Shown here piece after piece: positions 37,743 to 51,000 of a stretch of 64,000 nucleotides of DNA (position 1 is its first letter; every line of letters begins with the position of its first letter). The notes beneath the pieces were generated by a model. The model did no database searches, was not told the origin of the DNA, and saw nothing but the letters and a program-made list of their open reading frames with translations. This DNA comes from Membranipora membranacea. Lineage: Eukaryota; Bryozoa; Gymnolaemata; Cheilostomatida; Membraniporidae. A program made the translations under genes and the position numbers. The stretch spans positions 21,936,025 through 22,000,024 of the forward strand of contig OU612070.1 in the NCBI GenBank assembly GCA_914767715.1, read 5' to 3'.

Positions 37743-38855
37743 ATGCCACAGAGGGACGATATTTACCACCGTGGATGGGAGAGCACGCTTGGAGAAAGTT
37801 CCGACGAAGAAGAAAACAACACCGCTAACATCGACACTGAGTCTGTAAATATTACTGTTCAGTCTACAACTATCCAAAACACAAAAGAGTCACGCCCTGT
37901 CGAGATAACAGATTCAGAAAATGAAGAGCTTTGTACGCTCCCTGGCAGCATGCAAGCAGAGGATGCTGAATCTATCTCTGAGAATAGCTCTGAGGAAATC
38001 AATCTTGGGTATGAGACGGCAAGTGACGGCTCAGAAACAAGTGGTGGATCAGTACAAAGTGGCGGCTCAGAACAAAGTGACGGATCAGAACCAGAGAGAG
38101 AAAATGAATTGAACTATTTTGATCACCTGCCACTGGTCGTAGAAGAAGACACAGAAGTTTCCAATACATTCAATCAAGGATTTGTTTTCAAGTGTTTTGC
38201 TTTGCTGTTCTTACACATGAATTCTGACGAGGGATTGATGCTTTCGCTCACCACAGTGTTTGTTATTTTACCTTGGTTTCTTTGGATGGCTTTGCATCCA
38301 ATTTCAACTGTTGCTAATCTTTGCAGGTGTATGTCTAAACGAACCACAATCATGACAATCATGTGTATGTCGTTACTTTACGCCCACCACAGAGCGGCAG
38401 ATCACAAACTTTATCTGAACTGTGTTATTTTAATTAGGATGCATGGTATATTAAGACGACAGGAGTTGTTCCCTGCCGTATTGAAGCTTTACGGCAGCGA
38501 AGGAACAATCTGGTCAACGATATGGCATCTAATCGGTAACATTGTTCTGATACTTTACTGTGTGGATTTCTCGCTCTGTTTGAATATCGAGGATATTACC
38601 AGTTGTAGCTTCACCAGCATAAAACAATATGCAGAAGTGTTTGATTTTGGACTTTTATCGATACATTACTTCGGGTTGATTTCACTTGTCCTCAGCATTT
38701 TTAGTGACGGCTGGAATCTGTACATGCTAGTAGAACCAACTGAAAATCAAAATTTTTCGGATCGTCTGGACTTTTGTTGTCAGTACACTTTGGAACGTTT
38801 ATCACAGAACTTTAGCCCCATGAAGATTTTATACCTGACCGTTTACACATGCTAG
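37743..38855 (+). CDS. Acidic-N-terminal multi-pass membrane protein, diverged copy D
   Basis: 370 aa, intact. I chose the ATG at 37743, 2 nt after an acceptor, because it aligns with copies A-C; an upstream TTG also opens the frame. The N-terminus keeps GESSDEEENN and is acidic. Residues about 105-120 are a run of GGS(V/E)QSxGSE repeats. The membrane region is well conserved with A (HPIST, IMCMSLL, CVILIRMHGILRRQELFP, IWSTIW, IHYFGLISL, EPTENQNF), while the N-terminus has diverged, suggesting the membrane part is the constrained domain. It lies outside the tandem units and is probably the older paralogue. Family unknown; soluble tail and spans as in copy A. Confidence 0.78.
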   Translation: MPQRDDIYHRGWESTLGESSDEEENNTANIDTESVNITVQSTTIQNTKESRPVEITDSENEELCTLPGSMQAEDAESISENSSEEINLGYETASDGSETSGGSVQSGGSEQSDGSEPERENELNYFDHLPLVVEEDTEVSNTFNQGFVFKCFALLFLHMNSDEGLMLSLTTVFVILPWFLWMALHPISTVANLCRCMSKRTTIMTIMCMSLLYAHHRAADHKLYLNCVILIRMHGILRRQELFPAVLKLYGSEGTIWSTIWHLIGNIVLILYCVDFSLCLNIEDITSCSFTSIKQYAEVFDFGLLSIHYFGLISLVLSIFSDGWNLYMLVEPTENQNFSDRLDFCCQYTLERLSQNFSPMKILYLTVYTC

Positions 38856-39091
38856 TACAATATTGAGAGAGTTCTACTTAAAATATCGGCCAGGTTCACC
38901 ATGATATGGCCATTTCAACACTTACTTTTATTCACCTTATTGCAACTTTGTTAATTCAAATGTTGTGTTTACTGTTTCACTGTTTGCTTATTTATTTATA
39001 CAAATATAAGTGATGGAACTCACTATTTGTTGTCAAGTAAGATATCGTCAAATCATGGGCGTAACTAGAACTAGATGTGAACAAATCCTTG

Positions 39092-42000
39092 TCAAGCAGG
39101 CGGAATAGATAACTGTGTTGATAAAAAAACTATTTACAACAAGATTTGTATTAAGTTAAGAATCAATGATGAACTTACATCTTGAGGTGCCTTGCGATTT
39201 TTCAGCCAAATGTTCCTATCGTATTTTTCAAAGTGACTTCTGAACTTCTTGATATAGAACAGCTTTTTGGTACCAGGCATCAGCATGGGGAATAAGTCTA
39301 CAAGTGAAGAAAGTTTCATGGAAATGTTATGTGTACATTTAATTTTATACCATGTGGTCAGGGTCTGCAAAAGTCATTGCGTTGATAAAGCTTTTTGAAT
39401 GTAAGTGTTTAAACAAAGGTTAAATGAATGGAGATCATTAATCTGCTTGCATGCACCCAAAAATAAGTTTGCGGGGTAAGTCTAGACTCCATTTTGTAGC
39501 CATTCTAGTTCTACCTAGCTCAGAAAGAAAAGTTGTGTATTTATTTGACGTGGTTGGGTGATTGCATAGCAAGGAGAATAGAAGGGAAAACAACAAGCAG
39601 TGCCATCAATAATATCTTACGAAAATATCTCAAACAACAAACTTTATACATTTTGAAATATCACAGATGTCAGATGTTCCAGTTGTACAATGACAGGTAA
39701 TATAGTGGAGCAATCACCCTACTATTTATCATATATAGTTACTATGAAGTATAAAACATTCACCAATCTCGTTTTGAAGGACAGCAAAATACTCTGTGGA
39801 AAGTGATCATGGCTGCTAACTCTTCTGATGGCGGGAAACCCGGTTTTTTTATAGTTGTGTTATAGTGACATTAATGTTTTTAGCGCCCCCCCCCCTCCCC
39901 AATCTATTCCCTTCCCACAATAACTGTTTACAGTGTTATCTCACCTTTATGTTGCTCGAGAGCGTTAGCAGCAGCGTCAAACTCAGCTTTATGTACACTC
40001 CTACCTTCACCTTGTCCTAATCTTTTACCCTTAAAGTATACAGTCACCTTGTATATGCGGGAGTGTGTGGGACCCGTCTGTCCGATCAACCTTAAATAAG
40101 AGGAGAACAGTAGTATTGATAGACCATAAACATATAAATATGGAGTATTTTTATGTCTATGGAAAAGTCAGTGCTCTAAGCGTTAATTCGAGCCTATTTC
40201 CGGAGTTCCCCTTGCTCAAATCAGGTACCCATTAGCACCATAGTATGTACAGGCCATAATCTGAATTTTTGTCATTTCTAAGGACCTGTTTGTATATCTT
40301 GCACACCAACAAAGTAAACATTGTATGTATGACATTTTATACATTTCATAAGACTGTATTTCTCCTTGTAATTGCCATACCTAGTAGATGCTGTGATCAT
40401 TTATGAGGTGGGACCAATCCTTGCTCATCATCTGACTGTTTATCTGCTTTATTGATCAAAACGATCAATGTACAACAGAGTTCCTCTCAAGCAACTGTCA
40501 TTGGGGTTTTTGTGACAGTCCATTATTGAGCAGGATGACTATTAATATATTATCCCAAACCTGAGCCCCATGAGCCTTCAAAAATCCCTGACTCAGCGTA
40601 CACAGGCTCTATACTGGGTTACTGATAAAATGTTTTGCGTCACACGTCAAGGTAATAACGCCTTATCGTTCTTCAAACACAATCTCTAATCAGCCCGTAT
40701 GATCTACAGATAAACAAAGCCTACTTACTTACTTACTTACGCAGGTAGATCAAGTGTGCTTACTTATATACAGGTAGATCAGGCGTACTTACTTATATAC
40801 GGGTAGATCGGGCTCTCCAGTCTGATTGAGATCTCGTAACTCTAGACAGCACTGCTGTAGTAAGGATTTATCATCGTTCCAATCCTGTGACTCCACTGTA
40901 TCCTAAACAAGATGGGAGAGGATACTAGAGAGCAAAGTCACCCGAAATATTTATAGTGTTGGAGAGGAAGGGATGGGTTTTTAATAACAAATGATCTTGA
41001 TAGATGAGTCTTCAGTATATGGTGTAAGCGCAGTTCAAGTTTAGTATTGCAGATTTTTGTATGTCAAACAGAATGAAAGTGATATTGAGGTTCTAACTGG
41101 CCAATCCAATCCGTCATGGGTATCATAACCCTCAGAGCTATATGCTGCCACACACACAAGTAATTATACAAGGGAACTAGTGCTGCCCGCTGCCGCACAC
41201 AAACAATCATATGAGAGTAATGATACTGTCGCACACAGAGGCAGTGATCTATAGAAGTTATAGTACCTTGATTCTTGAGAAGAAGAGAGCCTCACAGAAT
41301 GCCACACAGACATCCAGACCCTGATCTACATACAGAGCGCCTATCAGAGCTGTAACAATAACAGAAAATCAATTAATGATCAATATAGCACATTGCTCAA
41401 TATCAGTAAAGCTGTAACAATAACAAAGTGACCGACCAATAAGCTGATATTAACCACAAAGCTAACAAATTTTGAAAGTTTAAGACAAGTTGCCACAAAC
41501 TATTTTACCAATAAAATAGAGAGAGGATGTAAAAGCTGAGAAAATCTGGGAATGTGAAACGATACGGGATACGACAACTCCTTGGTCCCTATCATTAATT
41601 GTTAGAGATTGTCTTTCCTATTGTGAAACTCTCAATCACGTTAATGTCAAAAGTGACCAACAACATGATTAACAATGTGACAACAATTCTATGTACTGGG
41701 AGAAGGAAAACATAACAAGATCTAGCGATCTCTCTAATGTTTGTCATTCATGGAAGAAAATCTTCTATCCTGCTTCAGGGCAACATAGATAGAGCATGTT
41801 AATATATAGTGAATACCTTCTACATAATCGGCTCTCTCTTTAGGTTGAGTCTGTACGTCTTCCTTTTTAAACACAAACTCTGCTATACCAATATCCTTGT
41901 ATATCTGAGCCTGGGTGGCATTGTTGACCAGCGCACTTCTTAGAAGCTGTAATATAGAATATCGATCAAATGTTTGCATATTTACTGTGAGAAGTAACAA

Positions 42001-45000
42001 TAGTAAACATGGTCAAGACCAAAGTAAACATGGTCAAGACCAAAACAACACCAGACGTTGTATGCTATATACGCAGGCCCATAGTTCTAGGAATGGGCTC
42101 ATTTGGGAGTTCCATGTGCCAAGTTACCCTCTCCATGTCAGAGAGTAGATTGATCACATTAGTAGTGAAAATGAGTTTAAAAATGAAAGGCGTTTACTTT
42201 GGTGGGGTAAAATATTTGCATGAGGTAAAGTTGGACAATTTGCACAGGTTTGAAATAGAATATCTAAGGCAGCTAAAACTTATGCTACCTTAGTACTTAG
42301 ATTACCTAGTGAAAGATGGTCTATGCAAAACTAAACTTCTAAAAACGGTACATATAACAATGAACTCCATTGAAAGTGTGTACCGCGTTAAATCGGGCAG
42401 AGCGCAGTAGGTAAGTTTTTATGACTTACATTTAGGTGGCCCTAGTGATGATTAGGGTAGGTTTCATTGACTTACAGTTAAATGTCCCTCGTGATGATTA
42501 GGGTAAGTTTTGAAGAGATGCTCCGATGTGATTATCTGTAGTACACTGTCTCCAAGAAACTCCAACGTCTGATTCGATCCCCTAAAGATAACCAATAGAC
42601 AATTATGCAGCCTTAAACGTCAAGGGGGATTTTGTGAATTTCCTCCTCAGCGCCAACCAAGATCTTATTAGTGAAATTAAATCCATAATTTGTTGTTAAA
42701 TCCAGATACTGACCACTGCTCACATTGCTATTGACAATTCATGTTTCACATTGACCATGATTGAAACTTTGATTTTGGTTAATTGTCTAAGACAAAACCC
42801 ACTTAACAGTATGGGATGACATGGACGATATGTAATAAGGTTAGGGGAGAGACAACAATGGATAAATAAATCCACCGATCAAGAATCGTTCTGTTTGGCA
42901 ACTCACCATCAGACAATAAGAAATCGGGGAACCAAAAACTACTTGTTATGTATAAGAAGGAAATTACAAAGGAAAAAACATAAGCAATCATGTGGAAGGC
43001 CTCATGGTGGTTTTATTACGGGTGGAATGTTTTATGGCCTGTATAGCGAGTGGTTTGGCTCAGTAGGGTGATATATTCACTATAGCGAGTGGCTCTATGT
43101 TGAGAATAGTTGGCAGTAAAACTGATTAGGGGAGGGGAAAGGGTCGTACGCACTATAGTTGTGAGATCTATAATGAGAATAGTGGGTGGATAAGTAAAGG
43201 GGAGAGTGTCAGACTCACTGAGCAAAGTCTGTATACTTCATACTAGGATGGGTAAAGGCTCGGGCTAAGAGCCGGATGTGATCAAACTTCAGTCCAGTCA
43301 TCTCCTCAAACTTAGTTAGCTTATGTAGAGCTGGGAAGGACTCTATCAACTCTCGATCTCCATTAGTGAACGCCTCCTGAGATGAGAGAGAAAACAGACA
43401 TCACATAATTAAAGAATCAGGTAATGCAGATATATACTGATGATGAACATTTTATCCGGGGGGGGGGGGGTCTTTCAATTAGAAATAGCGATGCTTTACT
43501 AATGCAGATTACGCTATCACATCGCTCCAAATTATCGCTCACTTGGTGTTTCAATTATACAAATTCGTTCTCAGATCGCTCACTTAGAATCTATATAGCT
43601 CCAACAATGAGTGAGCGATCTAAAAGCGAGACCCCTTGCAGGGTGAGTGAGCTATCAGATTGCGATTTTGGCTGTTTCTAATTGAAAGACCTCCCAGAAT
43701 TGCCTTGAACAATGCCCCTTAGGTCGGCTCAGGCACCCCATACCGTACTGCCTGGGAAAAAAACTGCTTTTTGTGACATATGTGCATTTATATTAATAAT
43801 TCTATTTTTTTCCCTATTTTCGCATGCAAAGCAACTTCATTATTTTTTAACAGAGTACATGTACAAGCAACCTTTTATTCACAACTTTTACAGTTAGTGA
43901 TCGAAATACAATCAATCAATCAATCATAATGATCACACTGAACTACATCAGGCTCATTGACTATGTGAAGCAACATCTTTCTTATAAATACTGTTAACAT
44001 CTTAACAGCCAACCTGACTATTTAAACAGTATTATGTATTGTGTATTAATTTATTAGCTGTTTTGCATTGCTATATTAGCCATCAATATATTCCTGTCCT
44101 TTCCCCTCAAAAGCGTTATACCTCTTGGTAGGAAAATTATAAAAATAAGCCACAGTTCATGATGTGGATAAGAACTGTTTCCATCAACATAAGAAAAATA
44201 CTGATAATAAATATCATAGACTTGATAACAATAGAGGTTTATTATTTTTAAGTTCTTGATAATACTGGATCGATCAGTCTTTCCATAGTAATCTCAGCGA
44301 ATAAACAATGGAATAATTTAAATATTAAGCAATGTAGACTTAGCTATAACCAGACCTGCAATGGGTGTAGAGGAAGATCACTCCATACAGGGAGAAACTC
44401 GGGGAATTCTAACGTCATGTTCAGAGTTCTGGCTAAGAAAGCATCTGCAGCGTTCAGCCCACCGTCCAGGAATATAGCTCCTAGAATGGCCTCAAAGGCG
44501 TTAGCTAGAGCGTGATCGAACTGCTTAGAGTAGCAGAGATCTGGCCCATGTGAGAATAATAGGTAGTGTTGTATGCCAAGCATCTGAAAAAAAAATGAAC
44601 ACATCATACTTGAATGATAACAGAGTATAGAAAATAGAATATGATGGACTTAATTCCTGTATAATATTGGTCTATCTGATAATTTTACATCCCACACATC
44701 TTTTTACAACTCAAGTCTTTATGTTCCATTTTTATGTACAGGACAAGCTGAAAATAGCAATAGAGAAATTTGGTGTTAGATAAAAAATTTACCAAGTTTG
44801 ATTGGACAACTAATATTTTGAAAGTTGTCTGCCCTTTACACACGTGAGGCAAATGTGTGCGTGACTGCAGTAGAGTTAAAGCAAATCAAAATGCCGACAT
44901 ATCACACTTAACTTGATATAAAAATTCCACATTACTCTAAAACATTAGTGTCCAAATAGATTTGACATTCACACTATACGATTACACAATATAATACTCT

Positions 45001-48000
45001 GGTCCGCAATGATTGCGTTGTGTCGCCTGCACGTGTTACGAGCGCGTGTTACCAGCGCATGTTATAGCATGTGTTTGAAGATTATTACCTTAGATAATTG
45101 AGTGAGATGATCATTCTTGACTAGAGCCGTCCGGTAGGTCGACAGTCCTCCTTCTTCTAATCGAGGAAACATATAGAATAAGTGAACCCTGCGAAAAAAT
45201 ACACACATACACAAATAAAATAATTAAATTGATAATTCATAGACATATATATAAACATTTATATAAATTTATTTATATCTGTATACGCTCTCAGTCCTCA
45301 CATGTCCACACATAGTGCAGACCTTTGCACATGTAAAGCATGCTCTGACAATAAACTAACAGGGGCACCAATTTTCTCAAGTATTGTAATACACAGTGCA
45401 TCTTGTCAATCTACTTGCTTAGATTGACCATTGTAAAGGATACCATGTAAAGGATACTGGACGAATCAATTTAATCATCTTAACTCTCTCAGCGCACCAG
45501 ATCCTCTGTACTGACTCATAAACGCCTAACTCCAACTACTGACTTAGATAAACCCCTACCTACTGGCTATTAGATAAACCTCTACTGGCTTAGATTTATT
45601 ATTCAAGTGTTTGGAAAAGCAAAAACCAACTACTGTTCATATCAAAGTAGTTTCGTAGAAATGAACAAAAAGAGTCGATTAATTCGCATATGAAAATTAT
45701 TAAAAGATATAATCGATTTTAAAGTGCGAAAACCCAGGGTCTAGAAGGGTCTAGGGAATGTTATCTCCCCTTTTACAGACTAACACTTAAATATCTTTGA
45801 CTAGACTACCTTTGACCAATACTGTTTTGTGACAATTCCCGGTGTAAGTATAGCAGCCTGGTAACTGGCCTAGGCAATCCAAGGCTAGGCTGTTATCCTG
45901 TCAGTGGATCATCAATTTAGTGTTAATCGGTCGCAGGGGTGATAACATACTCTAAACCCTGGGTTTCCACATTATGAAATCGGTCATATCATTCAATAAC
46001 ACCGTTGTGCAAGTGAATTTAGATTCTATGTTCATTGCTATGAGATTCCTTTGATATGAACCATGGTTTTTTTTGCTTTCCTAAACACTTAAACATTTCC
46101 TCTACCCTACACCCATGCTTGCCTTGTTATAATTATGAAAACTGTGGCTAAGGCACTGGAAAACTATTACTATTTGAGTGTCACAGACAACCTACGTCAC
46201 ACATGATAAGCTTCAACAAGACTAGACATCAGGCCTTGATAGTAAACAAAAACCCAAAGATGAATGCATGTTGCAGTCAGGCAGTTACTTATGATAAAGC
46301 CAGATTTTCATGAAAGAAAAATTCAATGCTCTACTAAGCATGAGTTATTGATGGTGGTAAAAGTGCCTCCCAAAAGGGAAGATAGCTCCCATTCTCTGCA
46401 TTATGATGCCACTATGGATATATATGAGTAACTGCCTGACTATAACATGCATTCCTCTGTGGGTATTCTTTAACACGTTATATGATATACTAAGAATCTC
46501 ACGTGGTGAGGAACTCTAATACAGCGTCTCCGAGGAACTCCAGTCTCTCATTACTAGATATCGGACCTGTGTACTGTCTATACTTCTCTGACATCACCTC
46601 AAGTAATGTCTTCAGACCTGTAAGTATAACATTAACAATAACAATGTCTCCTATACAAGCACTCACATGAAGTATAACAATAAAATCAACCACAACAGTG
46701 TCTCCTCTACAAGCACTTAATATAAGTACAACAGTAACATTGACAATGACAATGTATCTTGAACAAGCACTCACAATAAGTACAATATTTTAAATAAAAA
46801 AGTCTCCTCTACAACCAAACATAGTTATTATGATATGTAGAAGGGAAAAGGCTGCATACATATCTAACAGTCTGAGTGGTGGGTATCAATAAACCGACAA
46901 AGGGTTCTACAAGCAGCTGATTTGTTGTAATTAATCCTTTATCTGCTGCACAAATGTCTCATTTTTTTTCTCTACTAGTCGGTTGAAATGTGAAAAAGAA
47001 AGCTTTACTACAAAGCGACAGAATGAGGACCTAAAATATTTATCGCAACTGGTGAAGATTCGGCTAATTTAACAGAGCTTATTAGTTGAAAACAGCTCAA
47101 GATACACATCTTTAAAAAAGGCATCTCATAACATACCTCGCTTTTTGAACTTAATCTCTTTCCATACAGGGAATGTTCCAAAGTCTATCTTCCTTAGCCC
47201 ACAGTTTGTTAGAGTGTTCTTCATATGATCCATGTTGTGACAGAATCCACTCATATATGATGTGTGAGACAGGCTCAACTATAGAACAGGGGAGATAATA
47301 ATCAAATATCCCAACATAACTATAGAACAGGGGAGATAATAAACAAATATGCAAACAGAATCGGCTGTTTCTTCTGTACCAGTCACAACTAGATCAGGTT
47401 TAATCCAATTACCTCCATTCCAGTTGCACCCTTCCACTGGTCACGCCATAGGCCTGTGGCGTGACCAGTGGAAGGGAGCAATCTCATTCTGCGCATGCTC
47501 AGCTCTGGGCATGAGCTGATCTCTAATAATAATAATAATAACACAGTTTATTTATGAAACGCTTAATAAAATTGTTTATACAATAAAACAATGATATCTA
47601 AGGGTTGTACATGATAAAATGTGAGATAAAATATTCGGTGTAGAATAATAAAAAATAGCAAAATTGAGTCTCGGAATTCCGAAGCCATCTGATTGGCTAC
47701 CTGCTCTGATGACATTCTCCCCAAAGCGTGCGGATTTGTTATTAATAGTTATCCTCTCTTGTCATTATTAGCTGATTTTGATTGACAGTTTATGCAGGGG
47801 ATATCCCGTTTCCCCTTTCCAAAGTTGCAATCAGAACCCAAACTAAACTCATTGTTCTTGCACATGTGCAAATTCAAGTCACGCATGATGCATACTTAGA
47901 CTTACGACACCTGCTTTGTGGCAATTATAGCCTAGTTTATCAGTGATCTACATGCCCAGTCAGATCACGAGAGTCAGTATGGAGCAATCTGAATGCAGGC

Positions 48001-51000
48001 AAATGGATCAAACTTGGTGTAAGTCTAAGCCACAACAAAACTGTATAGGTCTTGAGACTAATGTGAATTGGTACTCAATCTAAAGTAAATGTCAAAACCT
48101 CTGATGTGCTCAGGTCAGCCGAAGCATATATATGGGTGGTTATCATGTAAGTATGGCACAGGACACAAGTTAACGTATCTAGCATACATATATTATATAT
48201 ATGAATATATCCTAAAATTCAGCATAAGTACTACAACATAAAACAGCATGCTCGATGATCTGTGCCTGTGCCTGGGTACGCCTTAATTATTACAGTGTTA
48301 CAGACCCTGCACAGAGTTCCTTTCATTTCCTCAGTGATTGTGTACATAGACTGTAGACCATGAATTAGTTTTGGCCAAACTCTAAGCCTCTATGTGGTGC
48401 ACCATCAATAAGCAGTTTTATCAATAACCATCAACTTATCTTATTCACACAATACCTGAAGATGGTGTAGATTTTTGAACTTGTAGCCGATTTTTTTCTG
48501 TAGGTGAGCCAATGACTGAGAGAAGCGAACGGTGTCCACAACTTTAGGCATCAGTAGAGCGTATTGTGTGACATCAGGCTTCAAACCAGTACCGAAAAAT
48601 CCCTGACAGCTCAACTCAAGAATCATCTCTCGTCGGGCATAACTGTAAAATGATGTAATATCTGTGATGCCTACATACAGAAGCTGTGCTCCGATGTACA
48701 GATACATGTACATGACTCATATTTATAGACGGATTTTTCCAAGAACTGGGGCTAGTGCACATGTTGCAATTAAATAGGGGAATTAGAAGAAATATATGAG
48801 GAACTAACATACCGCTTAATGAAGGAAGGCAAAAAAGAGAAGCCCACATACTAGTTTTTGCTGTTTCATAAATTGTTATGACCCCCATTAAATTGTTGTG
48901 ACTAAATCAAATCCGGGGTGTTTGCAACATTCAAGCTGTTTACATCATACTCAGGTTGATTATTTCTCTCGAAAATTTGTTGATGATGTTTATCATATAC
49001 TGTGGTGGCGTTTGCAGAGTTTGGCTTAGTCTCTCTATCTGAAAAGTCCAAACAGTCGCCACAGAATTCTCTAGAATTATCGCATATTCATCGATCCATC
49101 ATAATTTTTCGGTCCTCGGTTGATCAATTATGCTGTTTGACCAAACGTCGATAAAAAAGGTTGACAGGGAGTTGTTTATGTCCAGGGGGGTAAACAACAA
49201 TACAACCTAATAATTATTTAAAATGTACCATGAAAAATGGCTGAGCCGAATTTCCAAATTACCGAATTACGGCTATTGGGAGCTTAGATGACATTACAAA
49301 ACTTAAGTCTTAATAACCAATATCTAGACACATCTTCTAATCTAGGCATCAATCTTTAGCTCAATGGAATTTTTTAAGACATGAGAGAGTATATAAAGAT
49401 GATTTACCCATCTTCATATTTAGCCTTGGTGATTTCCTCATTGATCTGATTCAGTTTATCGACGTCATCATTCGTGAGTGGAGTCATTTTCTGAGCTGTA
49501 AAACAAAAGAGTTATCTGTAAATGCTTTTGACTTCAAAAGGCAACTCAAAAAGGGGTTTCTCTCTGATCTCACACACACATATATATATCTATACATATC
49601 GGAAGTCATCTATTTGGTTTTATAACCACAAAAATGAGGCCTATTAGAGAGAACACAGGCCTACTTTACACATTGAGAATATTTATGTTCTCGCTAGCAA
49701 AGCATAGCAAAAGGTGACAATTTGCTAAAGTTGATTAATATGATGGTAATATTTCTTCTCATCAACACACCAACATCCAAGGTGTAATAAAATAATCAAA
49801 TCTAAGGGCATCATGATCAGGCCTCACCTCCGCCGTCACATATAAAGTGTTCACATATCCGAGTCAGGTGTAGCTATAAGGTATCTAATACAGTCTGGTG
49901 TAACCTTTTCATGCTTTCTTGTGTAGTTATAGGGTATCTTATAGTCTGATATAACAATTATATATGTGTCCTTGCAGTATGCAGTTATAAGGTATCTTAT
50001 ACTGTACATTTTTAACCCGTGTGCGTGTGCGTGAGCGTGTGTATTCATTTATAAGACTGGTAAAAGCCTTCCACGCTTTTGTATGTAGTTATAAGGTTTC
50101 TAATTCAGCACTTAAATAACCGCAAAGACTGGGTACGTGTGTAGTTGTAAGGTATCAGGTAAAGCACTTTCATAACCCGGCATAACCATCCTTTCCTGGC
50201 AAAATTGATCGGCCAGCTGGCTTTTCACTGCAAGGCAATTAATGCCAGAGGAGTCCTGTGAGTTCCGAGTCTCATTTGGGGAGCATTCTCACTTGATAGC
50301 TTTAGCCCCGCACTATCGGTGCATCTTCTTTCCAACAAATGTTCTAGTTTAATGAAAAACTATATCGATAAAGGCCGCCTCAGTATGAGAATACCCACAA
50401 ATCAACGATGTCTTTTTTTCTCACCCACATATCGATAATATTTTTTCCTTACCCACATATCAACGGTTTTTTTTCTTACCCACATATCGACGATGTTTTT
50501 TCCTCTGTCTTAGCAGTTTTGAGTATGTGTCTGTTTTCTTATAGAGAAGCGTCTCACTTCTCATAACGTAGTGCAGTATCTGAGGGTAGAATATGAGGTC
50601 CTTAGAAAGCTCGGGAAGGTCCATATTATCTACCCGAAGTGTACTAGGTCTCTACAATAATATAAGAACTTAGGCTATAGAACTAGAAGTGTTAAAAATA
50701 AATTTAATCTGTATGAGGCTCGTTTCCAGGAACAATTTCAAAGCTAAGGGAAACAACAGATCTCTGACAAACATTTATTTACACGGATAGAACTGGATAG
50801 CATGGAGTTGTGGGCACCATAGAAACGCCAACAGGATCGCACTGAGCATGAAGATTCAGTTTGCACTGAGTGCTGCAATCCAGGGCGGCTAGAACTATGG
50901 CTGCAGCAGATCTTTTTTAAAGTTTCAGCTCAATCCTTAATCCTGGGGGCATTATTCTAGGGCGAACCAGAAGGTGTCAACTCAGATCTATCCAGCTCGA

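Larger units (their letters stand above)
39179..43376 (-). other. DROSHA: Drosha RNase IIIb and dsRNA-binding domain exons
   Basis: RNase IIIb: [20 protein letters not shown] (43219-43376), signature [15 protein letters not shown] (42476-42581), [16 protein letters not shown] (41817-41946), [16 protein letters not shown] across 41817/41267 with the standard D and E. The dsRBD is split over 40793-40902 ([19 protein letters not shown]) and 39945-40090 ([19 protein letters not shown], then [18 protein letters not shown]). A basic tail, [17 protein letters not shown], follows in 39179-39297. Confidence 0.9.
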
